Position numbers and translations under genes: made by a program. The notes below the pieces were generated by a model. The model was not told where the DNA came from. It saw only the letters and a list, made by a program, of their open reading frames with translations, and did not search any database. From contig DMMY01000011.1 in the NCBI GenBank assembly GCA_003452935.1, positions 88,644 through 106,776 on the forward strand: a stretch of 18,133 nucleotides of DNA. The letters are read 5' to 3'. Source of the stretch: Elusimicrobiota bacterium (GTDB lineage: Bacteria; Elusimicrobiota; Elusimicrobia; UBA1565; UBA9628). Below, one piece after another: positions 7,809 through 15,398 of the stretch; within the stretch, counting starts at the first letter, position 1; each line of letters opens with the position of its first letter.

Positions 7809-8426
7809 ATGAGAAAATACTGGCGCATACTATTCGCCGCCGCCGCCCTGGGCTGCGGCCAGGAAGTCCGCTATAATCCCGCCCCGCAACTCCTGCCGCA
7901 GAACATCAAGCGCCTGGCCCTGCACCCCGTGATCAACAAGACCAATCAATTCGGGCTTGAGGACAAGCTCATGCTGCGCATCCGGGATGAATTTCTGCGC
8001 GACGGCCGCTATCCCCTGCTGCCCGAGGCCCAGGCTGACGGCGTCGTCTGGGTGACCATAAGCCGCTACCTCAACACGCCCGTCCAGTACGATTCCAATC
8101 TTATTCCCACCGCCTATAAGCTGCGCATCCTCGTCGACCTCCAGTTCGTCGACCGCAAGCAGTCCGACCAGGCCCTTTGGGTGGAAAAGAATCTGGAAGG
8201 CATCCTGACCTATGCCGCCCCCACCCTCATCGGCGGCAAGACCGAGGAGCAGGCGCGCGAGCAGGTGTGGGATACCCTGGCTCGCGACATCGTCAAACGG
8301 GTGGTCGACGGCTTCGGCGCGGTCACGGGGACATCCCAGCGCCGAATCCAGGGCAACGCCCCCTCCACCGACCCCCTTTCCAAGCCGGAAGCGCCGCTCG
8401 CCCCGGTCAATCCCAATCCCTACTGA
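7809..8426 (+). CDS. lptE: LptE-like LPS-assembly outer-membrane lipoprotein
   Basis: A 205-residue lipoprotein. The N-terminus MRKYWRILFAAAALGC is a short lipoprotein signal with a relaxed lipobox (ALGC); Cys16 would be lipidated. The body has the LptE-type layout: NIKRLALHPVINKT, then a helix (LEDKLMLRIRDEFLRDGRYPLL), the beta strand GVVWVTISRY, and YKLRILVDLQFVD, ending in a helix (ARDIVKRVVDGF). The last 35 or so residues are a Pro-rich tail. In the family LptE plugs the LptD barrel and helps deliver LPS to the outer surface. The position between leuS (three-base gap) and holA (one-base overlap) matches the conserved leuS-lptE-holA order, which supports the assignment more than sequence alone, since LptE diverges strongly. 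No lptD is visible in the window. Confidence 0.82.
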   Translation: MRKYWRILFAAAALGCGQEVRYNPAPQLLPQNIKRLALHPVINKTNQFGLEDKLMLRIRDEFLRDGRYPLLPEAQADGVVWVTISRYLNTPVQYDSNLIPTAYKLRILVDLQFVDRKQSDQALWVEKNLEGILTYAAPTLIGGKTEEQAREQVWDTLARDIVKRVVDGFGAVTGTSQRRIQGNAPSTDPLSKPEAPLAPVNPNPY

Positions 8427-9445
8427 TGGACCATCGCTACGCCGACCTCCTAAAAGAGTGGAAGGCGGGCCGATTCCGTCCAGTCTACTATTTCATCGGG
8501 GAGGACGCCTCGGCTCGCGCCGAGGCCGCCGCCGAGCTCAAGTCCATGCTCAACCCCGACAGCTTCAACCTGGCGGATTTCCCCGGGCAATCCGATGTCC
8601 AGCCGGAGATCGTCGTTTCAGAAGCCCTCACCCTGCCCGTGTTCGCGGACCGACGCCTCGTCGTGGTGCGCAGCCCCAGGATCGCGGCCGACGCCAAGAC
8701 CGCCCTGGCCCGCTATCTCCAGGAGCCTTGCCCCAGCACGACCCTGGTTCTTTTTTCCGATGAACGCAAGGTCGATCCCAGAGACGTCCTGGTCAAGGCC
8801 GCCTCCGCCGTCGGGGCCGTGTGCTTGTTTCGTCCCCTCAAAGAAGGCGACGCCGTCGCCCGGCTCCAGGCCGAGGCCCAGAAGTCAGGCCAGCGCATCT
8901 GCGGGGAAGCCGCGGAGGCCTTGGTGGCGGAAGCCGGGACGGATTGGGCCGTCTTGCGCCAGGAACTGGAAAAGGCGTCGATATTCGCGGCCGGGGCCGT
9001 TGAAATCGGCCGCGAGCACGTGGCCGCCTGCCTCGGCTACCACAAATCCGCGGACCCCTTCGCGTTGCCCCGGCTCATCCAGGCCCGGCAGCTTAAGGCC
9101 AGCCTGGCCCATCTGCAGCGGATATCCTCCGAAGGAAAGCCGGACGAGCAGGCGTTCAAGGCCTTGGGCCAGATGCTTTCCGCCGTGCATAAGCAGTTCC
9201 GGGCCAAGCGCATGCTCAAGGCCGGACAAAACGAGGCCCAAATTTTCGCCGCCTTGCGCCTGAACAGCTATTGGGATAGGGACTACCTGGCCATCCTGCG
9301 CAAATTGAGCGAGGCCCGCCTGAAAAGAGACCTCAAACTTTGCCTTGCAACCGAGGCGGCTCTCAAGTCGCGCAGCTGGCTCTGCGCCGCGCACGAGGTG
9401 GAACGCCTCGTCGTCGATCTCTGCTCATCCCTGGGCGGGAAATAA
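8426..9445 (+). CDS. holA: DNA polymerase III delta subunit
   Basis: A 339-residue protein, normal for HolA. The start is ATG 8426, overlapping the lptE stop (TGATG), a sign of translational coupling; a longer in-frame extension only reads lptE out of frame. The N-terminal part (RPVYYFIGEDASARAEAAAE) is the delta-subunit AAA+-like nucleotide-binding fold without a functional Walker A. FADRRLVVVRSP and TTLVLFSDERK follow, and the C-terminal helical collar region includes AFKALGQMLSAVHKQFRAKRM. Delta is the wrench of the clamp loader: it opens the beta sliding clamp so it can be placed on primed DNA. The last gene of the leuS operon, it faces rpsT tail to tail across a shared hairpin. HolA next to rpsT is also a familiar pairing in Firmicutes. 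Confidence 0.92.
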   Translation: MDHRYADLLKEWKAGRFRPVYYFIGEDASARAEAAAELKSMLNPDSFNLADFPGQSDVQPEIVVSEALTLPVFADRRLVVVRSPRIAADAKTALARYLQEPCPSTTLVLFSDERKVDPRDVLVKAASAVGAVCLFRPLKEGDAVARLQAEAQKSGQRICGEAAEALVAEAGTDWAVLRQELEKASIFAAGAVEIGREHVAACLGYHKSADPFALPRLIQARQLKASLAHLQRISSEGKPDEQAFKALGQMLSAVHKQFRAKRMLKAGQNEAQIFAALRLNSYWDRDYLAILRKLSEARLKRDLKLCLATEAALKSRSWLCAAHEVERLVVDLCSSLGGK

Positions 9446-9468
9446 AGCAAGGACGCCCGAAGGCGTCC
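9439..9468 (-). terminator. Intrinsic terminator between holA and rpsT
   Basis: A perfect seven-base-pair stem, GGACGCC/GGCGTCC (9451-9468). On the minus strand the loop is TTCG closed by C-G, the very stable UUCG tetraloop, and it is followed by TTGCTTTATTT. That makes a good terminator for rpsT. On the plus strand the loop is CGAA and no T-run follows, so any stop for holA would be weaker. Confidence 0.75.
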
Positions 9469-9492
9469 CCGCTACTTGACCCAAGTCCGACG

Positions 9493-9801
9493 CTAAGCCT
9501 TGGTTCCAGCCGCCGCCGAAGCCGCCATTTGCGCGGCCACGCGTTTGGCCAGACGGGATTTCTTGCGTGCGGCGGTCTTCCAGTGGATGGTCCCGCTACG
9601 CGCCGCCTTGTCGAAGGCGGAAGCCGCCTGGGATAGCAGGTCGGCCGCCTTGGCGTCTTTGCTCGCGGCCGCGTCGCCGGCGGCGCGGGCCGCGGAGCGC
9701 AGGCCCTTCTTGACGGCGCGGTTGCGCAGGTACCTTCTCAGCGACTGCCGGTCGGCTTTCAAGGCCGAGCGATGCCGCATGGATTTCTTCTTGGCTGCCA
9801 T
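9493..9801 (-). CDS. rpsT: 30S ribosomal protein S20
   Basis: A 102-residue, strongly basic protein. The N-terminus MAAKKKSMRHRSALKADRQ and the following RRYLRNRAVKKGLRSA are the S20 signature (a Lys/Arg-rich first helix, then the RN-x-VK turn). AFDKAARSGTIHWKTAARKKSRLAKRV is the conserved end. S20 binds 16S rRNA early in 30S assembly. The protein is about 15 residues longer than usual because of an Ala-rich C-terminal tail (AAQMAASAAAGTKA). It is a single-gene unit: divergent from uvrC across 64 bases, with its own promoter and the hairpin at 9439-9468 as terminator. Autogenous control as in Escherichia coli would need a 5' leader, which this promoter position does not seem to leave. Confidence 0.97.
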   Translation of the reverse strand: MAAKKKSMRHRSALKADRQSLRRYLRNRAVKKGLRSAARAAGDAAASKDAKAADLLSQAASAFDKAARSGTIHWKTAARKKSRLAKRVAAQMAASAAAGTKA

Positions 9802-9807
9802 AGGCAG

Positions 9808-9839
9808 AGATTAAACCACTTCCGGGACGCCAGCGTCAA
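9808..9839 (-). promoter_or_regulatory. Promoter of rpsT (near-leaderless)
   Basis: On the minus strand TTGACG (9834-9839, five of six consensus) is followed after 18 bases by TTTAAT (9810-9815, five of six), which ends eight bases before the ATG at 9801. Shifted by two bases, TAATCT would end six bases before the ATG. Either way no room remains for a ribosome-binding leader. Confidence 0.65.
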
Positions 9840-9853
9840 ACGCCTGAATGTCG

Positions 9854-9859
9854 TAAAAT
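9854..9859 (+). promoter_or_regulatory. -10 box of uvrC (leaderless type)
   Basis: TAAAAT (five of six consensus) ends six bases before the uvrC ATG at 9866. Its first three bases are also an in-frame TAA stop, so the gene cannot start upstream. No clear -35 is seen, and the upstream region is shared with the rpsT promoter. Confidence 0.5.
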
Positions 9860-9865
9860 GATGTT

Positions 9866-11167
9866 ATGCCCTCCGGCCCGGATCGCAGCCACGTGCCGCA
9901 TGCCTGCGGCGTCTACCTCATGCGCGACGCCGCCGGGACGATCCTCTATATCGGCAAGGCCAACGATCTTTTTCGCCGGGTCGCGCAATATTTCAACCCG
10001 CGCAAACCCGATCTCAAAAACACCTGGCTCGCCCCTCTGGCGCGAACCATCGACTACGTGGTCTGCGCCTCGGAGCGCGAAGCCCTGCTTCTGGAGCGCC
10101 GCCTCATCGGCGAGCATCAGCCGTTTTTCAACGCCATGTGGAAGGACGACAAATCTTATCCCTACGTCAAGATCACCCTGGGCGAGGATTTTCCCCGGAT
10201 CCTGCTGACCCGCCGCAAGCTCAAGGATAAAAGCCTCTACTTCGGCCCCTACCCGAAGGTCGCGCCCATCAAGGGACTGCTGGACCATCTCTGGCGGCAA
10301 AAGCTCTTTCCCCTACGGCCCTGCCGCTGGAATTTCAGCCTGGCCGCCCCCTTGGATCCGCGCACGATACGCTCCTGCCTGTATTACCACACCCGGGAAT
10401 GCCCGGCCCCCTGCGCCGGGCGCGTCTCCTGGAGGGACTACCGGCGCATCGCCCGCAACGCCGCTCTTTTTTTCTCCGGCAAGCGCGGGGATTTGCGCCG
10501 CATCTTCGAAAGCCAGATGCGTGAAGCCTCCGCTCGACTCGAATTCGAACGCGCCGCGCGCCTGCGCGACAACCTCGCGGCCTTGGATCAAATGGCCCAG
10601 CGCGTCCGGCTCCGGGCCGTCGCGGCCGGCGACATCGCGGGACCGGTCTCGGCTAGCCGGGCGGTCACGGACCTGCAGCAAGCCCTGCGCCTGCCGGCTC
10701 CGCCCCACCACGTGGAGTGCTTCGACGTCTCTCACTTTCAGGGCCGCGAGCTCGTGGCCGCCATGGCCTGCTTCCAGGGCGGGGAACCCCACAAGGACCA
10801 TTACCGCCGGTTCCGCCTGCGCGAGGTCTCGGGCATCGACGACTTCAGGTCCATCGCCGAGGCCGTGCGGCGGCGCTACGGCCGCATGCTGCGCGAGGGC
10901 GACGCCTTGCCCGACCTTATTCTCATCGACGGCGGCAAGGGCCAACTGGGGGCGGCTTTGCGGGAACTCAAGGCGCTCGAATTGCGCGTGCCCCTGGCCG
11001 CCCTGGCCAAGCGCCTCGAGGAGATATTCTTGCCGGGGCAGCCGGACTCGCTGATCCTGGAGAGAGGCCGGCCGGCCTTGAGGCTCTTGCAGAGGCTGCG
11101 CGACGAGGCGCACCGCTTCGGAGTCTCCTACCACCGCCTCCTGCGCGGCAAGGCCTTGCTCCCATAG
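9866..11167 (+). CDS. uvrC: UvrC-type excinuclease subunit lacking the C-terminal HhH region
   Basis: A 433-residue nucleotide-excision-repair nuclease; typical UvrC is about 600. Domains in order: an N-terminal GIY-YIG nuclease (GVYLMRDAAGTILYIGKA; KDDKSYPYVKI) that makes the 3' incision; a cysteine cluster C153, C171, C179, C183 in the spacing known for the UvrC iron-sulfur site; a UVR helix pair (ESQMREASARLEFERAARLRD) that contacts UvrB; and an RNase H-like nuclease for the 5' incision with D287 (FDVSHFQG), D355 (ILIDGGKGQL) and H416 (DEAHRF). The protein stops 17 residues after H416, so the tandem helix-hairpin-helix DNA-binding part is absent. The pilC stop lies 13 bases downstream, so no frameshifted remnant can hide there. 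Other frames downstream show nothing HhH-like. Confidence 0.92.
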   Translation: MPSGPDRSHVPHACGVYLMRDAAGTILYIGKANDLFRRVAQYFNPRKPDLKNTWLAPLARTIDYVVCASEREALLLERRLIGEHQPFFNAMWKDDKSYPYVKITLGEDFPRILLTRRKLKDKSLYFGPYPKVAPIKGLLDHLWRQKLFPLRPCRWNFSLAAPLDPRTIRSCLYYHTRECPAPCAGRVSWRDYRRIARNAALFFSGKRGDLRRIFESQMREASARLEFERAARLRDNLAALDQMAQRVRLRAVAAGDIAGPVSASRAVTDLQQALRLPAPPHHVECFDVSHFQGRELVAAMACFQGGEPHKDHYRRFRLREVSGIDDFRSIAEAVRRRYGRMLREGDALPDLILIDGGKGQLGAALRELKALELRVPLAALAKRLEEIFLPGQPDSLILERGRPALRLLQRLRDEAHRFGVSYHRLLRGKALLP

Positions 11168-11180
11168 CGGGAGGTCCGGA

Positions 11181-12413
11181 TTACTTGCCTTCCATGTTGC
11201 TCGCCAGCTCGCCCATGCCGAACATGGGCAGGAACATGGCGGCCACGATAGTGCCCACGATCGCGCCCATCACCACGATGACCAGCGGCTCGATGAGCGA
11301 GGTGAGGCCCTTGACCGCGGTATCGACCTCCTGGTCGTAGAAATCGGCGATCTTGCTGAGCATGGTGTCCAAGGCCCCGGTTTCCTCTCCCACCGAGATC
11401 ATGGCGGTCACCATATTCGGGAATATGCCCGACTTCCTCAGAGGGTCGCTGAGATGGCCCCCCTCGCGGATGGACTCGCGAGCGCTCAAGACCGCCTCGG
11501 CGATGATCACGTTGCCCGCGGTGGCGGCCACGGTCTCCAGGGCCTGCAGGATGGGCACTCCGGACTTGATCAAGGTTCCCAGGGTGCGGGTAAAACGGGC
11601 TACCGCGACCTTCTTAAGGATGATGCCGAACAGAGGCAAGGTCAAGACCCTGGCATCCACGATCTTCTGTCCGGTGGGCGTCTTGTACCATTTCCTGAAC
11701 CCATAATAGCCCGCCACGGGCGCCAGGAGGATGAGATAAAAATACCGGATCATCAAGGTGGAGAGATCCAACAGCAGCTGGGTCAACAGCGGCAGCTCGG
11801 CTCCGAAGCTTTGGAAAATCGTCGCGAAACGCGGGATGACGAAGGTGAGCAAAAAAATCGTGATCACGAAGCAGATGCTGAGCACGATGATAGGGTACAT
11901 CATCGCGGATTTGACCTTGGCCTTGAGCGCCTCGTTGCTCTCCAGATAGGACGTCACGCGCTCGAGGATGGTGTCGAGTATTCCGCCCAGTTCGCCGGCC
12001 TTGATCATGGAGGTGTAGAGCTCGGGAAAAGCGTCGGGATGCTTGCGCAAGGCGTCGGAGATGGAAAGCCCGCTCTCAATGTCGGCGCGCACCAAATTCA
12101 AGACCTCTTTAAAGGCAGGGTTCTCGGCCTGGGCCTCAAGAATGGACAGGCTCTGGACAATGGGCACGCCGGCGCTCACCAGCGTGGAGAGTTGTCGCGA
12201 GAAAAGGACCAAGTCCCGAGCATAGACCTTCCCCTTCTTCTTAAAAAGCTTCTTTACGGCATCGAACGGTCCGGAGCTCTGCTCCCCGATTTCCAATATG
12301 ACGAACTTCTGGGCGCGCAAGCGCTCGACCGCGGCCTTTTGCTCCTCCGCGTCGACCGTGCCGGCGACGACGTTGCCATCGGCTCCCCTGGCTTTATAGG
12401 CGAAAACTGGCAT
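11181..12413 (-). CDS. pilC: Type IV pilus inner-membrane platform protein PilC
   Basis: A 410-residue protein with the GspF/PilC architecture. The N-terminal stretch (MPVFAYKARGADGNVVAGTV) is typical. Two cytoplasmic T2SSF helical domains follow, with motifs FSRQLSTLVSAGVPIVQSL and FTRTLGTLIKSGVPILQAL. Three membrane segments are seen: about 170-200 (IIVLSICFVITIFLLTFVIP), 220-240 (YFYLILLAPVAGYYGF) and near the C-terminus (LVIVVMGAIVGTIVAAMFLP). PilC anchors the PilB and PilT motors and transmits their rotation to the pilin base. It is third in pilB-pilT-pilC, 34 bases after pilT. TAGAAT at 12432-12437 in that gap could be a weak internal promoter, and an AGGA lies about 14 bases before the ATG. 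It is convergent with uvrC with only 13 bases between. Confidence 0.96.
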   Translation of the reverse strand: MPVFAYKARGADGNVVAGTVDAEEQKAAVERLRAQKFVILEIGEQSSGPFDAVKKLFKKKGKVYARDLVLFSRQLSTLVSAGVPIVQSLSILEAQAENPAFKEVLNLVRADIESGLSISDALRKHPDAFPELYTSMIKAGELGGILDTILERVTSYLESNEALKAKVKSAMMYPIIVLSICFVITIFLLTFVIPRFATIFQSFGAELPLLTQLLLDLSTLMIRYFYLILLAPVAGYYGFRKWYKTPTGQKIVDARVLTLPLFGIILKKVAVARFTRTLGTLIKSGVPILQALETVAATAGNVIIAEAVLSARESIREGGHLSDPLRKSGIFPNMVTAMISVGEETGALDTMLSKIADFYDQEVDTAVKGLTSLIEPLVIVVMGAIVGTIVAAMFLPMFGMGELASNMEGK

Positions 12414-12447
12414 GGATTCTCAGCGCTTCCTATTCTATCATAAGGCG

Positions 12448-13530
12448 TCAGTGCTGCGGCTGCGCGGTAACGGATCTTTGCAGGAGACGGCGCAAATCCT
12501 CGGGATCGAGCGAGCGCATCATGGCCTCCTGAAAGGTCACCCGCCCCTTCCGGTATAGATCCGCCAGGGACTGGTTCATGGTCTGCATGCCGAACTTGCC
12601 GCCGGTCTGAATAGCCAGCTGGATTTGTTCGATCTTCTGTTCGCGGATGAGGTTGCGGATAGCCGCCGTCACGATGAGGACCTCGGCGGAGAGGACCCGG
12701 CCCGTGCCCGAGGCATGCTGCATAAGCTGTTGGCAGATGACGGCCTGCAGCACGAAAGAGAGCTGCACCCGCACCTGCTCAAGCTGGTGTTGGGGGAAAA
12801 CGTCGATGATTCTATTGATGGTCTGGGCGCAGTCGGTGGTGTGCAGGGTCGCGAAGACCAGATGCCCTGTTTCCGCGATAGTGAGGGCCGCGCTGATAGT
12901 GTCGAGATCGCGCAGCTCTCCGATCAGTATGACGTTGGGATCCTGGCGCAGGACATGCCTAAGCGAGGATGAGAATGACTCCGTGTCCTGGCCCACCTCG
13001 CGCTGGTTGACGACGCACTTTTTATGGCTGTGCACATACTCGATGGGGTCCTCGATAGTCACGATGTGCGCGGTGCGATTCTCGTTGATGTAGTCGATCA
13101 TGCTGGCTATCGTCGTGGACTTGCCGCTGCCCGTGGGTCCGGTCACCAGGACCAGTCCCTTGGGGACCTTCATCACGTCATAGATCACGCTGGGCAGGCC
13201 GATCTCCTCGAAAGTCTTGAACGACGAAGGTATGGCGCGGATAGCCGCGCCGATCGCGCCGCGCTGGCGATAGACGTTCATGCGCAGGCGGCCTATTCCC
13301 TTGAGGCTGAAAGCCAGATCCAATTCGTTGGTGGCCTCGAAGCGCTGCCGCTGGGTCTCGGTCAAAAGCGAGAAGATCAAGGTCTGGGCCGCCTCGTGGG
13401 TCAGTTTTTCAAAAGGCGTCGGCACCAACTGCCCGTCGATGCGCATGGTAGGCGGAGCGCCCACCGTCATGTGCAGGTCCGACGCCCCCCTTTCGTGCAT
13501 GAGAACGAACAATTCGCTCATTGATATCAT
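12448..13530 (-). CDS. pilT: Type IV pilus retraction ATPase PilT
   Basis: A 360-residue hexameric secretion-type ATPase that powers pilus retraction and hence twitching motility. An N-terminal PAS-like region (LFVLMHERGASDLHMTVGAPP) is followed by Walker A GPTGSGKST (from residue 131, K137). Then come the Asp box (TIEDPIEYVHS), Walker B (VILIGELRDLDT), the His box (GHLVFATLHTTD) and the PilT hallmark AIRNLIRE. The start is ATG 13530, eight bases after the pilB stop, with AGGGGA just upstream; ATG 13521 is a possible alternative. A longer in-frame extension to 13620 only reads pilB out of frame. Co-transcribed with pilB and pilC. Secretion ATPases of this type can be confused with PilU, but the AIRNLIRE motif and lack of a long C-terminal extension favour PilT. 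Confidence 0.95.
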   Translation of the reverse strand: MISMSELFVLMHERGASDLHMTVGAPPTMRIDGQLVPTPFEKLTHEAAQTLIFSLLTETQRQRFEATNELDLAFSLKGIGRLRMNVYRQRGAIGAAIRAIPSSFKTFEEIGLPSVIYDVMKVPKGLVLVTGPTGSGKSTTIASMIDYINENRTAHIVTIEDPIEYVHSHKKCVVNQREVGQDTESFSSSLRHVLRQDPNVILIGELRDLDTISAALTIAETGHLVFATLHTTDCAQTINRIIDVFPQHQLEQVRVQLSFVLQAVICQQLMQHASGTGRVLSAEVLIVTAAIRNLIREQKIEQIQLAIQTGGKFGMQTMNQSLADLYRKGRVTFQEAMMRSLDPEDLRRLLQRSVTAQPQH

Positions 13531-13538
13531 CGTATCCC

Positions 13539-15314
13539 CTAGCCTTCTATATCCGAAGCGGTCACCCGGATCATTTCTTCGACCGTGGTCACGCCGCCCA
13601 AAAGCTTGCGGATGGCGCACTCACGCAAGGTGAGCATGCCCTGCTTGCGCCCCGTTTCCTTGATTTCCTTGGCCGAGGCGCGGTCCAGGATCATCTGCCG
13701 GACGCTGTCCGTCACCTCCAAGACCTCATAAAGCCCCTGACGGCCGCGATAACCGGTGCCCGCGCAGTTATCGCAGCCCTTGCCCTTATGCAACGCGACC
13801 TTGCCGTTGCGCGCCCGCAGCTGATTGGAAGGAACGCCGAGCTTGATGAGCCAGTCCAGCTCCACCTCGTAGCTCTCCTTGCATTTGGGACAGATGCCCC
13901 TCACCAGACGCTGGGCGATGACCATAAGCAAGGCCGAGCTTGAAAGAAACGGCTCGACTCCCATCATGCCCAGGCGGGTAATGGAGCCCGGGGCGTCATT
14001 GGTATGCAGCGTGGAAAAGACCAGATGCCCGGTCAAGGCCGCGTTGATCGCGATCGAAGCGGTCTCCAGGTCCCGAATTTCACCGACCATGATGATGTCC
14101 GGATCCTGGCGCAGGAAGGAGCGCAGTCCCGCGGCAAAAGTCAGGCCGATGGCGGCATGGACCTGCACCTGATTGATGCCCTGGATCTGAAACTCCACCG
14201 GGTCCTCTACGGTCATGATATTATGCTCCGGCGAATTAAGACTGGAGAGCGCCGAATAAAGCGTGGTGGATTTTCCCGACCCGGTCGGTCCGGTGATCAG
14301 GTTGATGCCATAGGGAGCCTTCATGCACCTGTTGAAGACGGAAAGGGCCTCCGGTTCGAAGCCGAGGCGGGAAAGCTGGACGCTCAAGCCGGCGCTGTCG
14401 CAGAGGCGCATGACGATCTTCTCGCCCGGAGCGCAGGGCAGGACCGAAACGCGCAGATCCACCTCGCTGTCTCCGATGCGGACCTTGAGCCGTCCGTCCT
14501 GGGGCAGGCGCCTCTCCGATATATCGAGGTTGGACATGATTTTAAGGCGCGCGCAAATCGCGGCATGGAACTTCTTGGGCGGCGCGGGCTGCTCATGAAG
14601 GACCCCGTCGATGCGGTAGCGGATGCGGAGGTCCTTCTGATACGGCTCGATATGGATGTCCGAGGCCTTGGCCTTAATGGCGTTGGCCAGGATCAGGTTG
14701 ACCATCTTGATGACGGGAGCATCCTCCGCGGACCGCTCCACCGAGACGGCGCTCTCCTCCTCTTTTTCCTCCTCCACATGCTCGATGCTGTCGGCCGTAT
14801 CAGCGGAGCTCTGCGACTGCTTGACGATATCGTTGAGAGCGTCCTGGGAACTAACCCCCTTGTAATACTTGTCAAGAGCCGTAAGAATCTCGGTCTCGGA
14901 AGCAAGGGCGGCCCTGACATCGCAACCCGTCATCATCTTGAGATCGTCCAAAATCAGCACATTCAACGGATCAGCCACGGCGATGGTTATGCGATCGCTG
15001 GTCTTATTGAAGGGGATGAGGGTATGCTGCCGGGCGATGGCCTCTGGAACCGTGGCGATGACCTCAGGGGGAATCTCGGGCATCCCCGAAAGCGTGATAT
15101 AGCTTATGCCGCATTGCTTGCTCAGGAACTGCAGAATGCGCTCTTCGGTCAGAAACCCTTTGCCGATCAGCACCGTACCGAGCTTGTCACCTTTAGCCCT
15201 CTGGACTTCCAGGGCCTCGCCCAGCTGCGCCTGCGTGATGATCCCGTCCTCCACCAAGAGGTTTGCCAGCCTCCGGGACAGGCTCAGGGATATTACGTGA
15301 TCACCATTCGACAT
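13539..15314 (-). CDS. pilB: Type IV pilus extension ATPase PilB
   Basis: A 591-residue GspE/PilB ATPase that drives pilus polymerisation at the inner membrane. The N-terminal half (residues 1 to about 150) is a MshEN-type domain (LLVEDGIITQAQLGEAL; GTVLIGKGFLTEERIL). An acidic Ser/Glu-rich linker follows (VEEEKEEESAVSVERSAED). The motor domain has DIHIEPY, Walker A GPTGSGKST (from residue 342, K348), the Asp box (TVEDPVEFQI), Walker B (DIIMVGEIRDLET) and the His box (GHLVFSTLHTND). The tetracysteine zinc site is C475/C478 with C514/C517. In other species MshEN domains bind cyclic-di-GMP, so nucleotide control of extension is plausible here but not shown. It heads the pilB-pilT-pilC unit with its own strong -35. 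Confidence 0.96.
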   Translation of the reverse strand: MSNGDHVISLSLSRRLANLLVEDGIITQAQLGEALEVQRAKGDKLGTVLIGKGFLTEERILQFLSKQCGISYITLSGMPEIPPEVIATVPEAIARQHTLIPFNKTSDRITIAVADPLNVLILDDLKMMTGCDVRAALASETEILTALDKYYKGVSSQDALNDIVKQSQSSADTADSIEHVEEEKEEESAVSVERSAEDAPVIKMVNLILANAIKAKASDIHIEPYQKDLRIRYRIDGVLHEQPAPPKKFHAAICARLKIMSNLDISERRLPQDGRLKVRIGDSEVDLRVSVLPCAPGEKIVMRLCDSAGLSVQLSRLGFEPEALSVFNRCMKAPYGINLITGPTGSGKSTTLYSALSSLNSPEHNIMTVEDPVEFQIQGINQVQVHAAIGLTFAAGLRSFLRQDPDIIMVGEIRDLETASIAINAALTGHLVFSTLHTNDAPGSITRLGMMGVEPFLSSSALLMVIAQRLVRGICPKCKESYEVELDWLIKLGVPSNQLRARNGKVALHKGKGCDNCAGTGYRGRQGLYEVLEVTDSVRQMILDRASAKEIKETGRKQGMLTLRECAIRKLLGGVTTVEEMIRVTASDIEG

Positions 15315-15322
15315 GGGCCTAT

Positions 15323-15351
15323 AGGTTAGCCGCCAAAGTCATTTTTGTCAA
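15323..15351 (-). promoter_or_regulatory. Promoter of pilB-pilT-pilC (near-leaderless)
   Basis: On the minus strand a perfect TTGACA (15346-15351), a 17-base spacer, and TAACCT (15323-15328). The -10 ends eight bases before the pilB ATG at 15314. The -10 matches only the outer TA...T positions. There is no Shine-Dalgarno-like sequence before the ATG. Confidence 0.6.
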
Positions 15352-15398
15352 GCTTACCAGCATTTTTCCGAATTCTCTCGATCTTGGCCAGACCTGCG

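Noticed and set aside
8177..8425. Upstream in-frame extension of holA
   Set aside because: It reads lptE in another frame; ATG 8426 with the TGATG overlap gives the normal HolA length.
11168..11180. Terminator between uvrC and pilC
   Set aside because: The gap is only 13 bases, with no inverted repeat or T-run visible in or near it.
13531..13620. Upstream in-frame extension of pilT
   Set aside because: It overlaps the end of pilB and adds no conserved sequence; the ATG at 13530 has an AGGGGA site and the normal PilT N-terminus.
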